Assembly (NCBI GenBank): GCA_021307315.1
Contig: JAJSPD010000002.1
Span: 310,001-374,000 of the forward strand
Length of the DNA: 64,000 nucleotides
DNA from: Bisporella sp. PMI_857
Lineage: Eukaryota > Ascomycota > Leotiomycetes > Helotiales > Helotiaceae
Reading direction: 5' to 3'
The notes under the pieces are model-generated. The model was given only the letters and a program-made list of their open reading frames with translations, was not told the DNA's origin and made no database searches. Below, piece after piece: positions 34,839 to 47,200 of this stretch. The translations under genes and the position numbers were made by a program. Numbering within the stretch: position 1 is the first letter of the stretch; the number at the start of each line of letters is the position of its first letter.

Positions 34839-35613
34839 AACTATACCAGAAAATTGTCGAATTGCCAATAGCTCGCCTGCTCGGCTTGGTTGAAGAGTAT
34901 TAAAGAGTTCCTCTGCTATAGTAGACTTATCTTCCTACTTTTGTGTAGTCTTTAATACCGTGGCCGCTTAATACTAGAATATATTTTCTACCTTTCCTTT
35001 GATTCACAGCGTGATCTTTACAAAGCTTATTTTGCTCAATCATCTCAACTAATGACAGGTCCACTAGATAATGAGTGAAATGAATAAAATCAAGTTTCCT
35101 CGATTTTCCTGGAGAAGGAATAACTGCTGCTATTCCTACGACGAGAGGTCATTGAAGGTGTGCCTATATTGAATGCATCAAAGCGCCTCCATGGAACAGA
35201 GCTTCAACATGATCTTAGACCTTAAAGCGACCTATTTCAGAGAACATCCAGGAGTTCATTAGTTGCTGCTGATTGTGTAACCGGCAGAGTTGTGGCAACG
35301 CGGGAAAGTAAGTTATTATTATTTTTTGGTGATCCGTCAAGTATCGAATGGTGCTTCTAAAATCCTGCGAGTATCCATTGACGCAGCTCAGCGGTTGAGA
35401 AATAAAGAGTCGATCTTTGGCACGGTGAGCTACATTTTGCACTCTATGATATATTCATCAACGTTTGAGAGCCTGTGGAACAATTCCATAGACTTACAAT
35501 CTACAAAGTCGTTTGACTTCTCGCTTATTGAAAGGCATTTAGCGTCAAGATATCGGTTGCGACAAACGGGATTAAGCGTTGGCAATTAGAGTTTAGATTA
35601 GCTAGTTTATTTC
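34839..35613. other. Convergent 3' region
   Basis: 775 bp between GMC oxidoreductase and the minus-strand regulator. A 99-codon plus-strand frame at 35290-35589 has no recognisable content and lies where 3' UTRs are expected. Confidence 0.35.
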
Positions 35614-37332
35614 TCAGCCATAGAGTGGGGTTCCATCCAATGTTCGACCGAGGAGAATACTCAGTAACCGATCCTCCATTCGCCTCCATGGATACTCTTT
35701 GAGAAGTAATGCTATTTCACCGAGTTTTGTGGACCGCCTGAGATTTTCTGACTGATTCGGCCCCCGCCCCATACCTTGAAGCAACAGCCATCTGAGAGAT
35801 GTGACAGAGTTGTTCCACACATACTCTGTAAGTTCCAGAGATTTATTTAACGATGACACGCTGTAATGTGCTCGACTCGACTCTTTTAAAATAATGGCAA
35901 TATAAAATAGACACTTGGTGCGCAGCTGTTGAGTACTGTCATCGTTGCCAGAAGAACTAAGAAAGACAACAGCTTTCATGATTGCTGGATAATCTTGAAG
36001 TATATCCTCGTTACTAATTCGTATTCCATCAAAGAAGTTTAGAAACTCTGAATGTAGGCTGCTGGGTTCCTGTGCGTTGTCTATCGTGCCAGAGACTTGC
36101 GTACCAAAGGCAGGGTTTATCCATCGTGGCTTGGGCGCTAACGACATTCTATTAAATCAGCTTCTTGAAATTCTACAGACCAGATGAGTTCCTCACTCAC
36201 AATTGTATACTGAGTTCTAGCCGCCAATTATTTGGGAAAGTTGATAGACCGCCTCTCTTCTTAATCATCTGCGCCAGTCCTCTGCGATGGAGCGTCCATG
36301 CATTCTCTATCCCCCAGTACCTCTAAAGATCATATCCGTTAGCCATCAAGATAAACTAGTAAATAAAGCAAGTTGATAGTGGTGTAGCTACAGATACATG
36401 CAAACCCACAGGTTTGCCGCACAGCATGGGCTCGCTGACTTGAAACAGAAAATAACTACCTCAAAAGATAAGAGCTTTATGACAGCTGAAAAAGTCTCAT
36501 CACTGACGGCTTTCATAGGTTCATTCAAAGCTTGGTTCACAAGATGAATAGCTGCCATTTTATGGGTAATACCTTGAACAGAGAGTGATCGATCTTGACG
36601 AAGGTACGCGAGGTGACACGCGGAATGTGCTAAAACGCCGTGTACGCTTGCTACATGAGATAGATTGACTGGAGCGTAGAGATCTTTGATTTGATCAAAT
36701 ATTGGATCAGTTGGCTGGCCGAAAGCTTGATATGCGTATATTTTTACCCCTGTTATCGTGAGCTTTGCCCAGTATAGGAAGTATGACCGAGTGGTATACT
36801 GACAGTGGTGGAGAAGCTCATGATCTTCTCGAGACAGCTTGACGTTATTGAACGGGTCTAACTCAGCGTTCCCTATTGACTGATATGGGCTTATATGGCG
36901 CTCAAATAAAGTTGGCACCGGTCTAAACTCCCATTTGCGTCTCTTGGAACCTCTTTGAGCATGAGGAAATCTAAGGGTATGACGCAAATCAAGAAATACG
37001 CCTTCCTTCGGAAATTCGTGCGTTTCACTCTCCTCCTCCGATTCATGAGTGTCTGAATACGCCCAATCTTCGCCAGATGATCCGTGGGATTCTTCTCTCC
37101 CTGCAGGATGCCCAATGGTTTGGGCGCCGCGCCGATGTTGCCCTTCGTTAGGCCGTATTTCACGACCCTTGGATCTGTGAGCATTTGCCCTCCCACGTTG
37201 CCTCCATGATTCTTTCATGGCATGGCTTCGGATTTGGCTCTTGCTCCAGTTGTCATTCGTCACAAATTCAAACGTCTTTGGTGTAGTTTCTTGACTTTCC
37301 ATAGCATCGATATCTTCATTGGAAGTCGCCAT
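35614..37332 (-). CDS. Fungal-specific regulator-like protein without zinc cluster
   Basis: Exons 37332-36460, 36322-36201 and 36148-35614 give 509 residues. The start carries EFVTNDNWSKSQIRSHAMKE and RQRGRANAHR, a motif shared by a large group of filamentous fungal proteins with a fungal transcription-factor domain but no N-terminal Zn2Cys6 cluster. The central part has the helical fungal TF-type region (SHVASVHGVLAHSACHLAYL, ALNEPMKAVSDETFSAVIKL, then ENAWTLHRRGLAQMIKKRGG after splicing). The usual Cys pattern of a zinc cluster is not found in the first 100 residues. Such proteins are probably nuclear regulators, but DNA binding is not shown by sequence. The first intron (137 nt) is longer than typical for this window. 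Confidence 0.72.
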
Positions 37333-37480
37333 TTGAGAGTAGTGATATCACTGTCTTCCTGTCAATAGGCAATTCTAGGAGCTTCTTATAAGCCTTAATC
37401 TCGAAATATAGTATGCGATAATGTATGACGATGATTGATATTGAAAGAGCCACCCTGGTACAAGTGGCGAAGCTAGGCCA

Positions 37481-37509
37481 GGGAAGGTCGGGTTCGTCCC
37501 GGCTTTCCC
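37481..37509. repeat. Inverted repeat, 12-bp stem with 5-nt loop
   Basis: gggaaggtcggg (37481-37492) pairs with cccggctttccc (37498-37509) across a ttcgt loop: ten Watson-Crick pairs and two G-T wobbles. A flanking ggcc (37476-37479) could pair with ggcc at 37514-37517 with a small bulge. No run of T follows as in a factor-independent terminator. Confidence 0.55.
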
Positions 37510-37887
37510 GCAAGGCCGATCCTAGCAACTTATTCGGACGTGAATGTACCTCTATAAATGATATTGGTCTGTATATCATGCTTCTAAGCAGCGCATTCAT
37601 GGTGCTCTTGCTCAGATCCATGAAATTTATTGTTCAGAATTGAGGCTGTGTTGTCTGATGAACAAATAAGTAATTTCGGATATGCAAGTCCGAAGCAATA
37701 GCCGTCCAGAGAATTTACCTCATCAACTCTGGTGGCTTTCACTAATTGAATATGTGGAAGGAGACATATCATGTGGAATCAGTCATTAATTTCAGTAGAT
37801 AAACAGTCCCTCTAAAGATTCCAGCCATTCTGAATCTGCTGTCTCTTTGACTGTGCTAGTCGTTTCAAAACATTAATAGGGGTTAAG

Positions 37888-37931
37888 CGAATCGAGTGCC
37901 ACGGTGCGAACGCACGGGTCGTGGAGATTCG
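37888..37931. repeat. Nested inverted repeat
   Basis: cgaatc (37888-37893) pairs with gattcg (37926-37931); inside, ccacg (37899-37903) pairs with cgtgg (37920-37924); innermost, tgcg pairs with cgca around an aa (37905-37914). The gattc/gaatc pair at 37926-37937 gives an alternative short hairpin. Confidence 0.45.
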
Positions 37932-38060
37932 TGAATCTTTGAATTTCATTTTCAGTGGACTCAGAAGCTTACACCACTTGTCATCGAATATCATGGGTAG
38001 CCCAGCAATGATCTCCAGAAATACTCATATCTCCGATGCTCCCCAATCTCAAAACTATAA

Positions 38061-39051
38061 TTATTCATTATGGAAAGCAGGTGCTAGTGCTGTTGCACTA
38101 AATCTCAAGTCACTCCCTCCTGCTTCAGCATCTAGCTTCATAACACGGCTAATACCAAGCTCGAGAGCACGAGGAGAGAGGACGTCTTCGTTGTCCGTGA
38201 GGACTCCGCGGTCGATTGGTCCCTTCTACATGAAAAAGGTCAGCACTTGACATGGTGTTAGAAACGGCAAAACAAGCTTACTCGCGAGCCTTCAAGCTCG
38301 TATAAATGACCGTCAGTTCCTTTGACAAAAGCAACAAAATGTTGACCGAGTCGATCACCATCTGCGGCTGATGGAGGTGCCGTGTCTCCTAGAGATGCAA
38401 CAGATTGGTGATGTATCTCGAAGTCCTTGCTGTCATAAAGTCTCTGAGCACGTTCATCTAATAATTATTAGCGACTTAGTTCAATTTATCCAGGAAATCT
38501 GCACCTACGCATTCCTAACGGCAAGACCTCCTCCTTAAACTTCTCCAAGAAGCTATTGTGTTCGATAAACTTGGCCGCATCACCGTTCAACGTACAATGC
38601 AACAAGCCGATACTACCGCATGCATGACCAAGGGTCTGCTTGAACCAGATTACCGGTTCGGAAGCGCCTTTGCCAGTGTATTCGGGCTTATCCTTGTCCT
38701 CGGCCTCGCGAGAAGCATGCCACGCTGGCGTAAGAGGAAGTATAACAAGAAGGGCGTAGACAGGACGGGAGATTGAAGCGAGTAGTTCGTGCTCGGTGAG
38801 GGAGTAGACATCATGGAATTTGAGCAGTTGAGAGAGGCCTGGAGAAGTGAGGATAGTGCTTATAATATCAAGTGACTGAACGGAGTTTATACCAAGTTTG
38901 CTAGCTAAGGCGTTCATTACCTCGGGGTTATTTTCTATGAGGAGGTTAGTGTGAAGTATTCATAGATCAGTTCATGGTGAATGAGAGTACCGAGGACTGT
39001 GAAGGTTTTCTTGCCATTGTGAATTACGGCAGGGGTATATATATCTGTCAT
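38061..39051 (-). CDS. Ubiquitin C-terminal hydrolase (UCH, peptidase C12; Yuh1-like)
   Basis: Exons 39051-38991, 38934-38509, 38457-38282 and 38225-38061 give 275 residues. UCH enzymes remove small adducts from the C terminus of ubiquitin or Nedd8/Rub1. Seen: the oxyanion Gln120 and nucleophile Cys126 in WFKQTLGHACGSIGLLH and the catalytic His201 in GQHFVAFVKG. The third triad member, Asp in the usual YELDG, reads YELEG (Glu217) here. Length is slightly above the 230 of human UCHL1/L3. Every splice keeps frame and restores motifs. It lies tandem downstream of a 2.1-kb promoter-side gap and upstream of the hairpin region. Confidence 0.9.
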
Positions 39052-41189
39052 TGTCACGATAGAGCTACCGCCGAAGCTTGATTTTAAAGTGTGGAAGACG
39101 TCGCCAGGTTCGAGACAAGAGAAATAGGAGTCAGGTACAATGAAGGATTAAGGAAAACGAAGCAGGATCGTAGAGCGAAGCTGTTTGTTGCAAGTTGTGG
39201 AAAGCGCAGGGTTCAAACCCCAAAAAATAGTATTTACTGAGGGAGCAACTAAGTCAAGGAAAACTCATGTACAAGTTTGAAGAAGTTTGTATTAGAAATT
39301 TATCCGTTGCGTCATGTCGTCTTCTACCATTTAATAGCCAGGCAGGCAATGGGTGACGTTCATAACCCCGCGTTTGCTCCATCAGCTCTCATAAGCTAAT
39401 GCAGGAACTTTTTAGGGAGTCTCTTGGCTCCCTTGCTCATATTCCTCATCCGTTATTTGTTGCTTTACTTTATCTTGTTTCTTACCTTCTTACCAATTTT
39501 TTGTCTTTCAACTTGTGTTGTTGTTCCTTTGCTCTTTTATTACTCCTCCTCCCTTTAATCATATGATATGTATATCGTTCATTGTTCACTCACGCTTGTA
39601 GCAGCGCTAGCCATGAAACCGTATTATATTCTAGCATTGTTGGCAAGTCAGCAGATGAAAAGAAGTTATGAAGTTCACGGTACTGCATTGTGCACCGCCT
39701 AGTAGCAGATCTTCAGAAAGGTTCAGTAGGGGCTAATTCTATGCGCCATTATCCTTAAGCATTGACAATGGCAGATATCGGCGAGTGAGAGGGTCTCATC
39801 ATCTTGATCTTCTCGTTGGCCGCCAAGAAAATCCAGCTTGGAGCTAAAAGAAAAGAAAGGGGTCTTACCGAGATCATCGTGGTGGTCCTTAACTCATCAT
39901 GTTAAGAGAAGTAATGGTTGAAAAGAGGAAGAAGGTCAAGGAGGTTTAAGGGAGATATATTTTCTAGGTTGCCTAAAACCACCGCTCATCACGCCATCGA
40001 ATTTGGGGGAAAGCAGTGGGTGTTTGTGTCATCTCTGTAGTTGGGAATTGACTCACACCGAGCGCCAAGGCTGCCGAATCTATTTAGAAGGCGCAGAAAA
40101 GCACGAACAACAGGCAGCCTCACCTCCTCTTGCACCTAAATATTAATTCTCATCATGTTAATGCACAATTCATTGGTCTCCTGGCCTATCTATTCTCCGG
40201 TGCTTACTCGCATCTATGTACATAGCGAAGAGCTTATAGACAAGATTTTAGTACCTGCATAGTTATAGTTAATATCACAAAGTGGCTACTGAGGATTACA
40301 CCAGTGAATCGTCCCAACAACGTGGATTATCAATCAAAAGCACGGTACTACCTCAGATACCACTTCTCAACTCTCACAAGTGCACCTACTTTGCATTTGA
40401 GCTCAGTACTCTATCGGCTCTTCGGCTACTTGTTTGTTATGCGTCCTTGCGATTTCTAAGTTGCTGTTTATACGTAGTTTGGCCCCGCTCTTCGAACTTC
40501 CCTAGATACATTAAGGCTCAACAGGAGGTCCGTGATGCTATGTTTTCGTTGTACCTCTTCTGGAGATCAGGATGTGCGTGTAGTGGTGGCCGATCACAAC
40601 TTGATGTGCCTCCAACGCTAACTACTTTATTGGCAACAGGCGACAGATTTACCTATTTGTAAAGGCAAATACTTTAGCTTAATTAGATTGATCCTATTTA
40701 TACAAAGCATTGGAGCTTTGAACTGAAGGTTGACCTAGGCACACACCCATATATTTATAGTCGAGCGGACGAATTAAAATTACATGACTGGGATAAGCAT
40801 TACCAGGTTTTCCGTTATCATATACGAAGGCTTCATTCCTACTTTATGATTAGGCGTAAAGTTAGCTTCTAGCATATTATAGAGTGGCAATTATGGCAAT
40901 TGCTCAACCTGACTTGGTGTTCCATTTGACGGCAAGTTCAGAGACTAGAATGCTCACGCGAAGCACCTACCCTCAAATTATTTTATGGCTTACTATATAA
41001 ATCGTTCTGATTTATTATGTTATAGGAAATACTTGGAGAGATAGAGATTTAACCATGAAACTTCGTAATGTGATTAGGTATTCTGTATGTCCAAATGCCC
41101 CACACGCCCCTAACCCAAATAAATCACGCCGACCCAGATATGCTGTTTCGTTGCTCTCATCATATGCAATCTAATGCTTTTTTGGACAT
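39052..41189. other. 2.1-kb intergenic region without a confident gene
   Basis: Between UCH start and TM9 stop (both minus), so it contains the UCH promoter. 39460-39550 is T/C-rich on the plus strand. A 126-codon frame at 40282-40662 begins with GTG and shows no family match. No RNA gene or repeat recognised. Confidence 0.4.
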
Positions 41190-43570
41190 CTAGTCAGCTT
41201 TTATGGCCCTATTCATCATGTTAGCAATAACTCTCATATGAAGAAGCCACATATAAACCGTTCTTTGTCCAGCAAATGGAAACATACCCATAAATACGCC
41301 TCACAAAAGCATATGCAGTCAAGAACCCAATCGTCCCCGTCAACAACCCATAAACTGTACATGCCATTCCGCTATACGCAAAAAATAGCAAGCCGCTCAC
41401 AAAACCCTCAATGTGAAGTTTTGTGAGATAATACCACACGCAATACAGAAACACCCATATTGAGCTTGATCCGCCAACAGCGAAGGAATGCCACCACCAA
41501 TTGTAATCTTCAGAGCAGAGTTTGATATAGATAGTCACGATTGTGACTTCAGCGATCGACAAAATGAGGATAATAGAGACAACGGAGAGGAAGCCGAAGA
41601 CGTAGTAGTAGCCAGACTTGTCTTGCCAGAGCGATTGGAAGACAAAGATCAACTCGATGAAGATCACGGCGAAGGGAATGAGGCCGGCGAGGAGGATGGA
41701 ATTGAGTGAACGGATGTACCATGCGCGAGGAGGCACTTGGCGAGGAAGGGTTGTGGTTTTGGTTGGGTGCTCCCATGCACCAGCACGCATAAATCCGTAC
41801 CATGAACCGACATAGACGAGTGGAAGCTGGATGCACAGCCAGAGCATGATGATTGCTATCAATGTCCCGAAAGGTAGTGCGGTAGATGAAGCCTGAGCCC
41901 AGACGAAAAGGTTCAGGATGAATACTAACGAAAATAACAAGCCTGGAAACAGAAGAGCCGTGATGAGCGTGTTCTTGCGCCAGTTGACACCTCCGAACGT
42001 CTTATAAACACGTCCTGAAAAGTATCCAGAGAACAGTCCAGCAAAGACAAAGAGTCCGATGCCAACAGAGACGAAGCCTCCGCGCCAAGATGGATTCAAT
42101 ATCCCAAGAGACGAGAGGAAAAGAAGCCCGACAGCCATGAATACCAGTTGCATGCCTGACCCAACAAGTGGTGCTAATAGATATCCAAATCTGGGGGCCC
42201 TAAAAACATCTGCATGGAGCAATTTCCAGCCAGTAACGTCCTCGAGTGGCTCATCATCTGAGGATATGTCTGCATCATTTTCAGTATCCCCGACTTGTTC
42301 CAGTAGTCCTACTCCAACCTTCTCCCCCCTTGGAGTACGTGTTCCACTTCCACGGCGTGACCTGCGTTTTATCCTTGCTTTGCCTTCTTCAGCTGAAGAA
42401 TCTTTATAGGTCTTTATATCACTCCTGATTGTCCTCGCAAGAATCATAGCAACGATTGCGCTCAACAACCCACAAATGATCAGGGAATTGACGATCGCCA
42501 GCCAATGAATTCTAGAGCCTTCTTCCTGGTTAACGAAATATAAATCCCATCTATGCGCCCACTCAATTGATTCGTCTTCGCGGAAATATACCGAATAAGA
42601 GTATGGAATCTCTAGTGTAGCGCCATCCTCGATATCTTGCTCGCTCTCTGGCGGGTGGTAAGAGGAGTGTGGATATTGGACTGCGAAATCTGTCGAGTTC
42701 GGCGGAAGGTACAGTTCCATAGGTTGGTATGAATCGATATCGTTGACGTCAGCTGGACAGCCATTTTCAAGTCTTTTCGTTCGTCCAATGCTTTTGGTAT
42801 AGACCTCGAAGCCAACGATAACTCTTCCGCCTTTCCCCCCGTCTCTCCCTGGAGCTTTGCGATGCCGTATTACTATAGTGAGGTGGTTGTTGATGTAATA
42901 TCTCCCTTTCCCTGAGGCGAGGTCAACCTCCTGATATCCCATTTTGAACCCTGCTGCATAGTATTTCCTCGACTTATCTACTGTGACAAAAGAGGTCGCC
43001 TAGTCTTGAGTTAGCCTGTAACTAGCATTGGGACCAAATTGGACTAGTGTATTGCTCCATCTTCGAGGGTAGCACCTACACCTGGGAGATTATCAACAAT
43101 CCACTCCGCGACATATCCATCTTTCACCATCTCCTTGGCTCTCTTTAAATCCTTCCTGCTGACAGTGCGACTGCACAAGAAATGACATTCCTGATCCTGT
43201 CCCATTATCAACTCGATATCCGACTGAGTGATCCTATCTCCTCTAAGAACTTCTCCCAAATTCAAGGGTATCGTCTGCCCAGACAGGAGGCTGGACCCAG
43301 AATGCTGAACACCTGTTGGTGGACACACATAAGGTAGATCGTAGTAGGCATATTGTAATTGTGTATTGTCGGAATACACTTTATTCACAAGCAGTGGGAT
43401 AGCCTCCTTTTCTTTATAGCTTTTTATTGACCATCCTATCTAATGTTAATGCCATCCGAGTCCACCAAGCAATTGGCTGACGAACCTGGTATATAGAAGG
43501 CATCTGTGAAGCTGAAGAAAGCAAGGAGAAGTAAACACCTCCTCAGATTTAATCGATAGTCGGAAGCCAT
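41190..43570 (-). CDS. TM9-superfamily (nonaspanin) membrane protein
   Basis: Exons 43570-43486, 43435-43080, 42999-41288 and 41208-41190 encode 723 residues. A signal peptide (RRCLLLLAFFSFTDA) precedes the mature start FYIPGWSIKSY, as in all nonaspanins. The lumenal domain carries YYDLPYVCPP and FLCSRTVSR, followed by nine predicted membrane helices from about residue 320. These proteins (Emp70/Tmn in yeast) reside in Golgi and endosomes and help sort membrane proteins and organise transport. The last intron (41209-41287, GTATGT donor) removes an odd frame tail; the 19-nt final exon gives RRIYGAIKAD, ending in the KxD sorting signal that binds COPI. A Ser/Gly/Arg loop after the first helix is longer than in many relatives. 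Confidence 0.9.
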
Positions 43571-44257
43571 GATATGAAATTCGTCGAACACCTCTCGCAC
43601 CGTCTGCCTCTGCAGCACTAGGCTTTGATATTTGTTCAATGCTAGGATATTACGAATAACGCGTATTGCAGGTGGCAATCAAGAACCTCCGTATCGAGGA
43701 GGTCTTCTACACGCGATTGGATAGGCGGCAGACTGGTTGGATTCGAGGCTCTAAACGAGTGTAATCGGTACAAGTACCTGCCGCGTCTTTGCTGTTGTAA
43801 TAGATAATGATTCCGATTCAATAAATTCGAGTTGGGAGAAGTTGAAGCTGTCTTTTTGTCTCCACTTTCTGAAGGACCTTGTCTCTCGGCAGCTTTTGTG
43901 GAGAACCTGTGGAGAGGGGCTATCTATTTTGAGGAACCGTCTAAAGCTGAATTTGCACGATTGGTTCGTTTAATCAACGTCCTTTTCGCAACAGACTATT
44001 AATCTCTACTGTATGGCATAAGGAATACATCTTGTAGCTTTCTGCAATCTTAAATGACTATCATTATTTACAAAGTCGAGGCTGAAGTCTTTCAAAGAGG
44101 TCTCACTACTTTAATTCATCGCGATAAGCTATCTAAAGAGATTTCTACCAACTCCGGCCCCTATATCTGTTCTAGACACATAGGACAGGTTTCATTCAAT
44201 CGTGGAAGGGGACGCCAGCAGGGGAAATCATCGTAAACGCCATGACAAAACCAACAA
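43571..44257. other. Tandem intergenic spacer
   Basis: 687 bp between the TM9 start and the Dicer stop (both minus). Should hold the TM9 promoter. Nothing else recognised. Confidence 0.35.
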
Positions 44258-47200
44258 TTAGACTTGATCATGCCCCTCATCATTTTCTTCAATCTCCAGC
44301 CGGCAAGTACAGCCGTATTTCTCTCTAAACTCTGGCAAAGGTAAACCTTCTAGAATTGCTACAGCCTTCTTCGCAGCGTTGACCTTTGAATATCGACCGC
44401 TTTCTCCAGTGTGAGTCGCGACCACCTGTTCATGGACGATCACCAGATACGTGACTTGCGGCTTATTCCCATCGATGCTTGGAATCTCTTTCGAAACCAG
44501 GTCCCACTCCCCACATCCCATACTAACCTGAAGGAAACTCGTTAGGAACGTAGTAGGGTGTTTATTTGCGTATGAGTCATAGATAGACATATCCTTGAAG
44601 AACCATTTGACATGTTGGTCGAAGAACCGCTCAACTTGCGAATAGTCATATTCCGAATCGACAAAAATGGCACCGATATATGCTTCAATAACATCAGGAA
44701 GGCATTTTGGTGGCTGGCGACAAGCCGTCCAATAATCAGTAAGGCACTCATCCTTGCTTTTGCCGGCTCTGATGGCTTCCTCTTCTGCTTGCAGACGTGC
44801 CTCTTGGACCTCGGTAACATAATCAGTGATTTGCTGCTGGAATATTGAGTTAAAGATCAGAAGATGCTGTTGAAAGTCTAGATTCACGCACAAAGCACCG
44901 AGGAATTGATTGGATACCATCGCCATCTTATGTTCCGTCAACCATTGAGGGTCCCGATCTGGAAACATGTGAAAGAGGTAATTGATGCACACCATATCGA
45001 ACAGCGCGTCTCCGAGAAATTCCAATCTTTGATAAGAAGGAATCTTCTCATAAGAGTAAGGATATGATGGATGGATAAAAGCAGACCGAAGAAGACGAGG
45101 GTATTTAAAGGTGTAGTCATGCTTCTTCGCGACCTCATCAGCTAGCCATCGATGCGCTGCCGTTGCGGGTGAAGTCTGATACTTCGGCAATGTATAAAGC
45201 TTATAGTATTCAGAATAAGAAGTAAGCTGATGATTTTCACTCGACACAAGTTCCGTCACGGCTCTTACAGCATTGTCCATACCAGGTGTGCTAAGAAGAG
45301 CAGCACCGATCAAAGCTTCGCAGACATCGGCAATGGTTTTATCACCTAGCTTTTGAGAGTCTGGTGCTTTCGCTGTCTTTCCCTTTCTGAGAACTAGACC
45401 TTCTGGGTACCAGGCTCGTCTGTTAAAGCCATATGAGCGGATATACTCGTAGAGCTTCAGATTAACAGCATTGTTCCGAAGATTCTTGTTGCAAATCAAC
45501 AGCATACGATCAACGTGATAAGCATATTCGTTGTTTTCTGGACGAGTTCCGTAGAGTGATATAGATGTGGCCATCTTCAGAAAGCAATCACCTAGGAATT
45601 CCAATCGTTCATAATTATTGCCCATCCCACGTTGGAAGTTAATTTGCTGTTCTCCATGCTCTCCAGAATTATCAGAGTCCTTCGTAAATGCTTCTAATGC
45701 TAGATCTGGACGAACTTCTAGATGCAGCAAGGAGCATCCATCGAGAGCGATAAGGTACGACTCCACACGGTGGATAACTGCTGGGAACAAGTAGGCCGTA
45801 GCGACTACTGTGGTAGGAAGTGGTGAGATCTTTAGTGGCTCTAAAACAATCCAGCATGTCTTAGGCTTCTCAACTTCGGAAGCATCAAATTGATCAAGAA
45901 GATTTCGGCGCAGAGATATTAGTTGAGCTTCAACAACGCGTTGTTTCTCGTCAAAAGCTCTCCGAGATCTGGCCTTGGCCCATAGACTACAACTGTACTC
46001 CAAGATATTGTCATTATTCTTCCGTGCCCCTTTCCGAGGAGCAGCTTCGGGAGGCACAGGGTCAAGTGCCTTACGAGTTTTATCGACGCCAACTGTCCAT
46101 AGCTTTCGAGATCCATCAAAAGGATCAATCACGAACTTATCTTTCAACAGTTCGTCCGGGAGATTCCTCCATGATTTATTCTCCCAATGCTGCTCGCCCC
46201 ATTTTGTCTGATGGTCGTCGATAGCTTCTAAGATCTCCCAGTCAATTGTCTTCAATGGATCAGAGTCTTTCTTAATTTCTGCTCTAGATCTAACAGGGGC
46301 AAGGAAGTACGGCATCTTTGCTCCATCTGGTTCATATCCTTTGCTGAATACATCCTCGAATATGCAGAGCGTAAACGTGTTCAACTGACGTAATACCAAC
46401 GCATCAACTCTTAATGAGTTTGCAAGTGGAGTAATATGCACGGGAGAGCACCGACCGCCTCCAAAATGCAGGACAAATGATGGTAGCTGAGGAAGAGTAG
46501 TTCTAGTCAATAAGGCCAGTGGCTGGGATGGACGATCCAGACAATCTGTACTTTCCAGATTTAAGACGGTAAGGAAGAGCTCTGCAGGAATACCACCGAC
46601 TGACCACATTTCTGGTTTGGTTCTCATGCTAAATGCCTCACGCTTTTTTGAATCAACAGCGAGGAGGGCGTTGCGCATGGCTGGAAGTTGCTTAGTGAAC
46701 ACAGGAAGCAGGTGCTTATCAATATAGTTTCCTCTGCGCAGCAACAAACATGCCTCAAATGCTGCTGAGCATCTAGCAACAGCCTTCGTAGATGCCGGAC
46801 GACCTACAGCCCCTCGGACTGGTGAAGCCTCAGGCAATATTACCTCACAAATAAACTGCTTGTTCTGAGGTAACACGATGTAATCAGCTTGCAGCATCTG
46901 ATCAGGTCCATGAGGGAGGGAATCCACAAAACTTGCAAGCACAGTCAAGCTCATCTTATAAGTGAGCTTCGCTCCTGTTTCAGGGACCGTGTAAGTGCGA
47001 TTTGCCTTCTCCTTGGCTAGAAAATAATCTATATTGACTTCCTTGCCGGAGATTTTTCTATCATCCGGAAGAGCCTGACAAAACTTCTGCAGGCTTTTTT
47101 CGTTCTGCTTGACTTCTCGGATGATTGACATATGCTCGTTATTCCCGGTTTCGTACATGTGAATATATCTCGAGTTTCTTTGACGCGCACGACCACGGGA

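Larger units (their letters stand above)
37333..38060. other. Tandem intergenic region with two GC-rich hairpins
   Basis: 728 bp between the regulator start and the UCH stop (both minus). Contains two inverted repeats listed separately; no ORF of note. Confidence 0.4.

Noticed and set aside
35290..35589. 99-codon plus-strand frame downstream of the GMC gene
   Set aside because: Sits in a convergent 3' region, no recognisable content.
37812..37994. Minus-strand frame covering the nested hairpin
   Set aside because: Lies after the UCH stop with no family content; better explained as 3' flank.
39205..39230. T-loop-like gggttcaaacccc, possible tRNA 3' half
   Set aside because: Only three T-stem pairs form, and no matching acceptor, D or anticodon arms lie upstream.
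40282..40662. 126-codon plus-strand open frame in the 2.1-kb gap
   Set aside because: Begins with GTG, has no family resemblance and no splice partner; composition looks random.
42942..42944. Starting the TM9 protein at the internal ATG (MGYQEV)
   Set aside because: Would remove the signal peptide and lumenal domain that upstream exons clearly encode.
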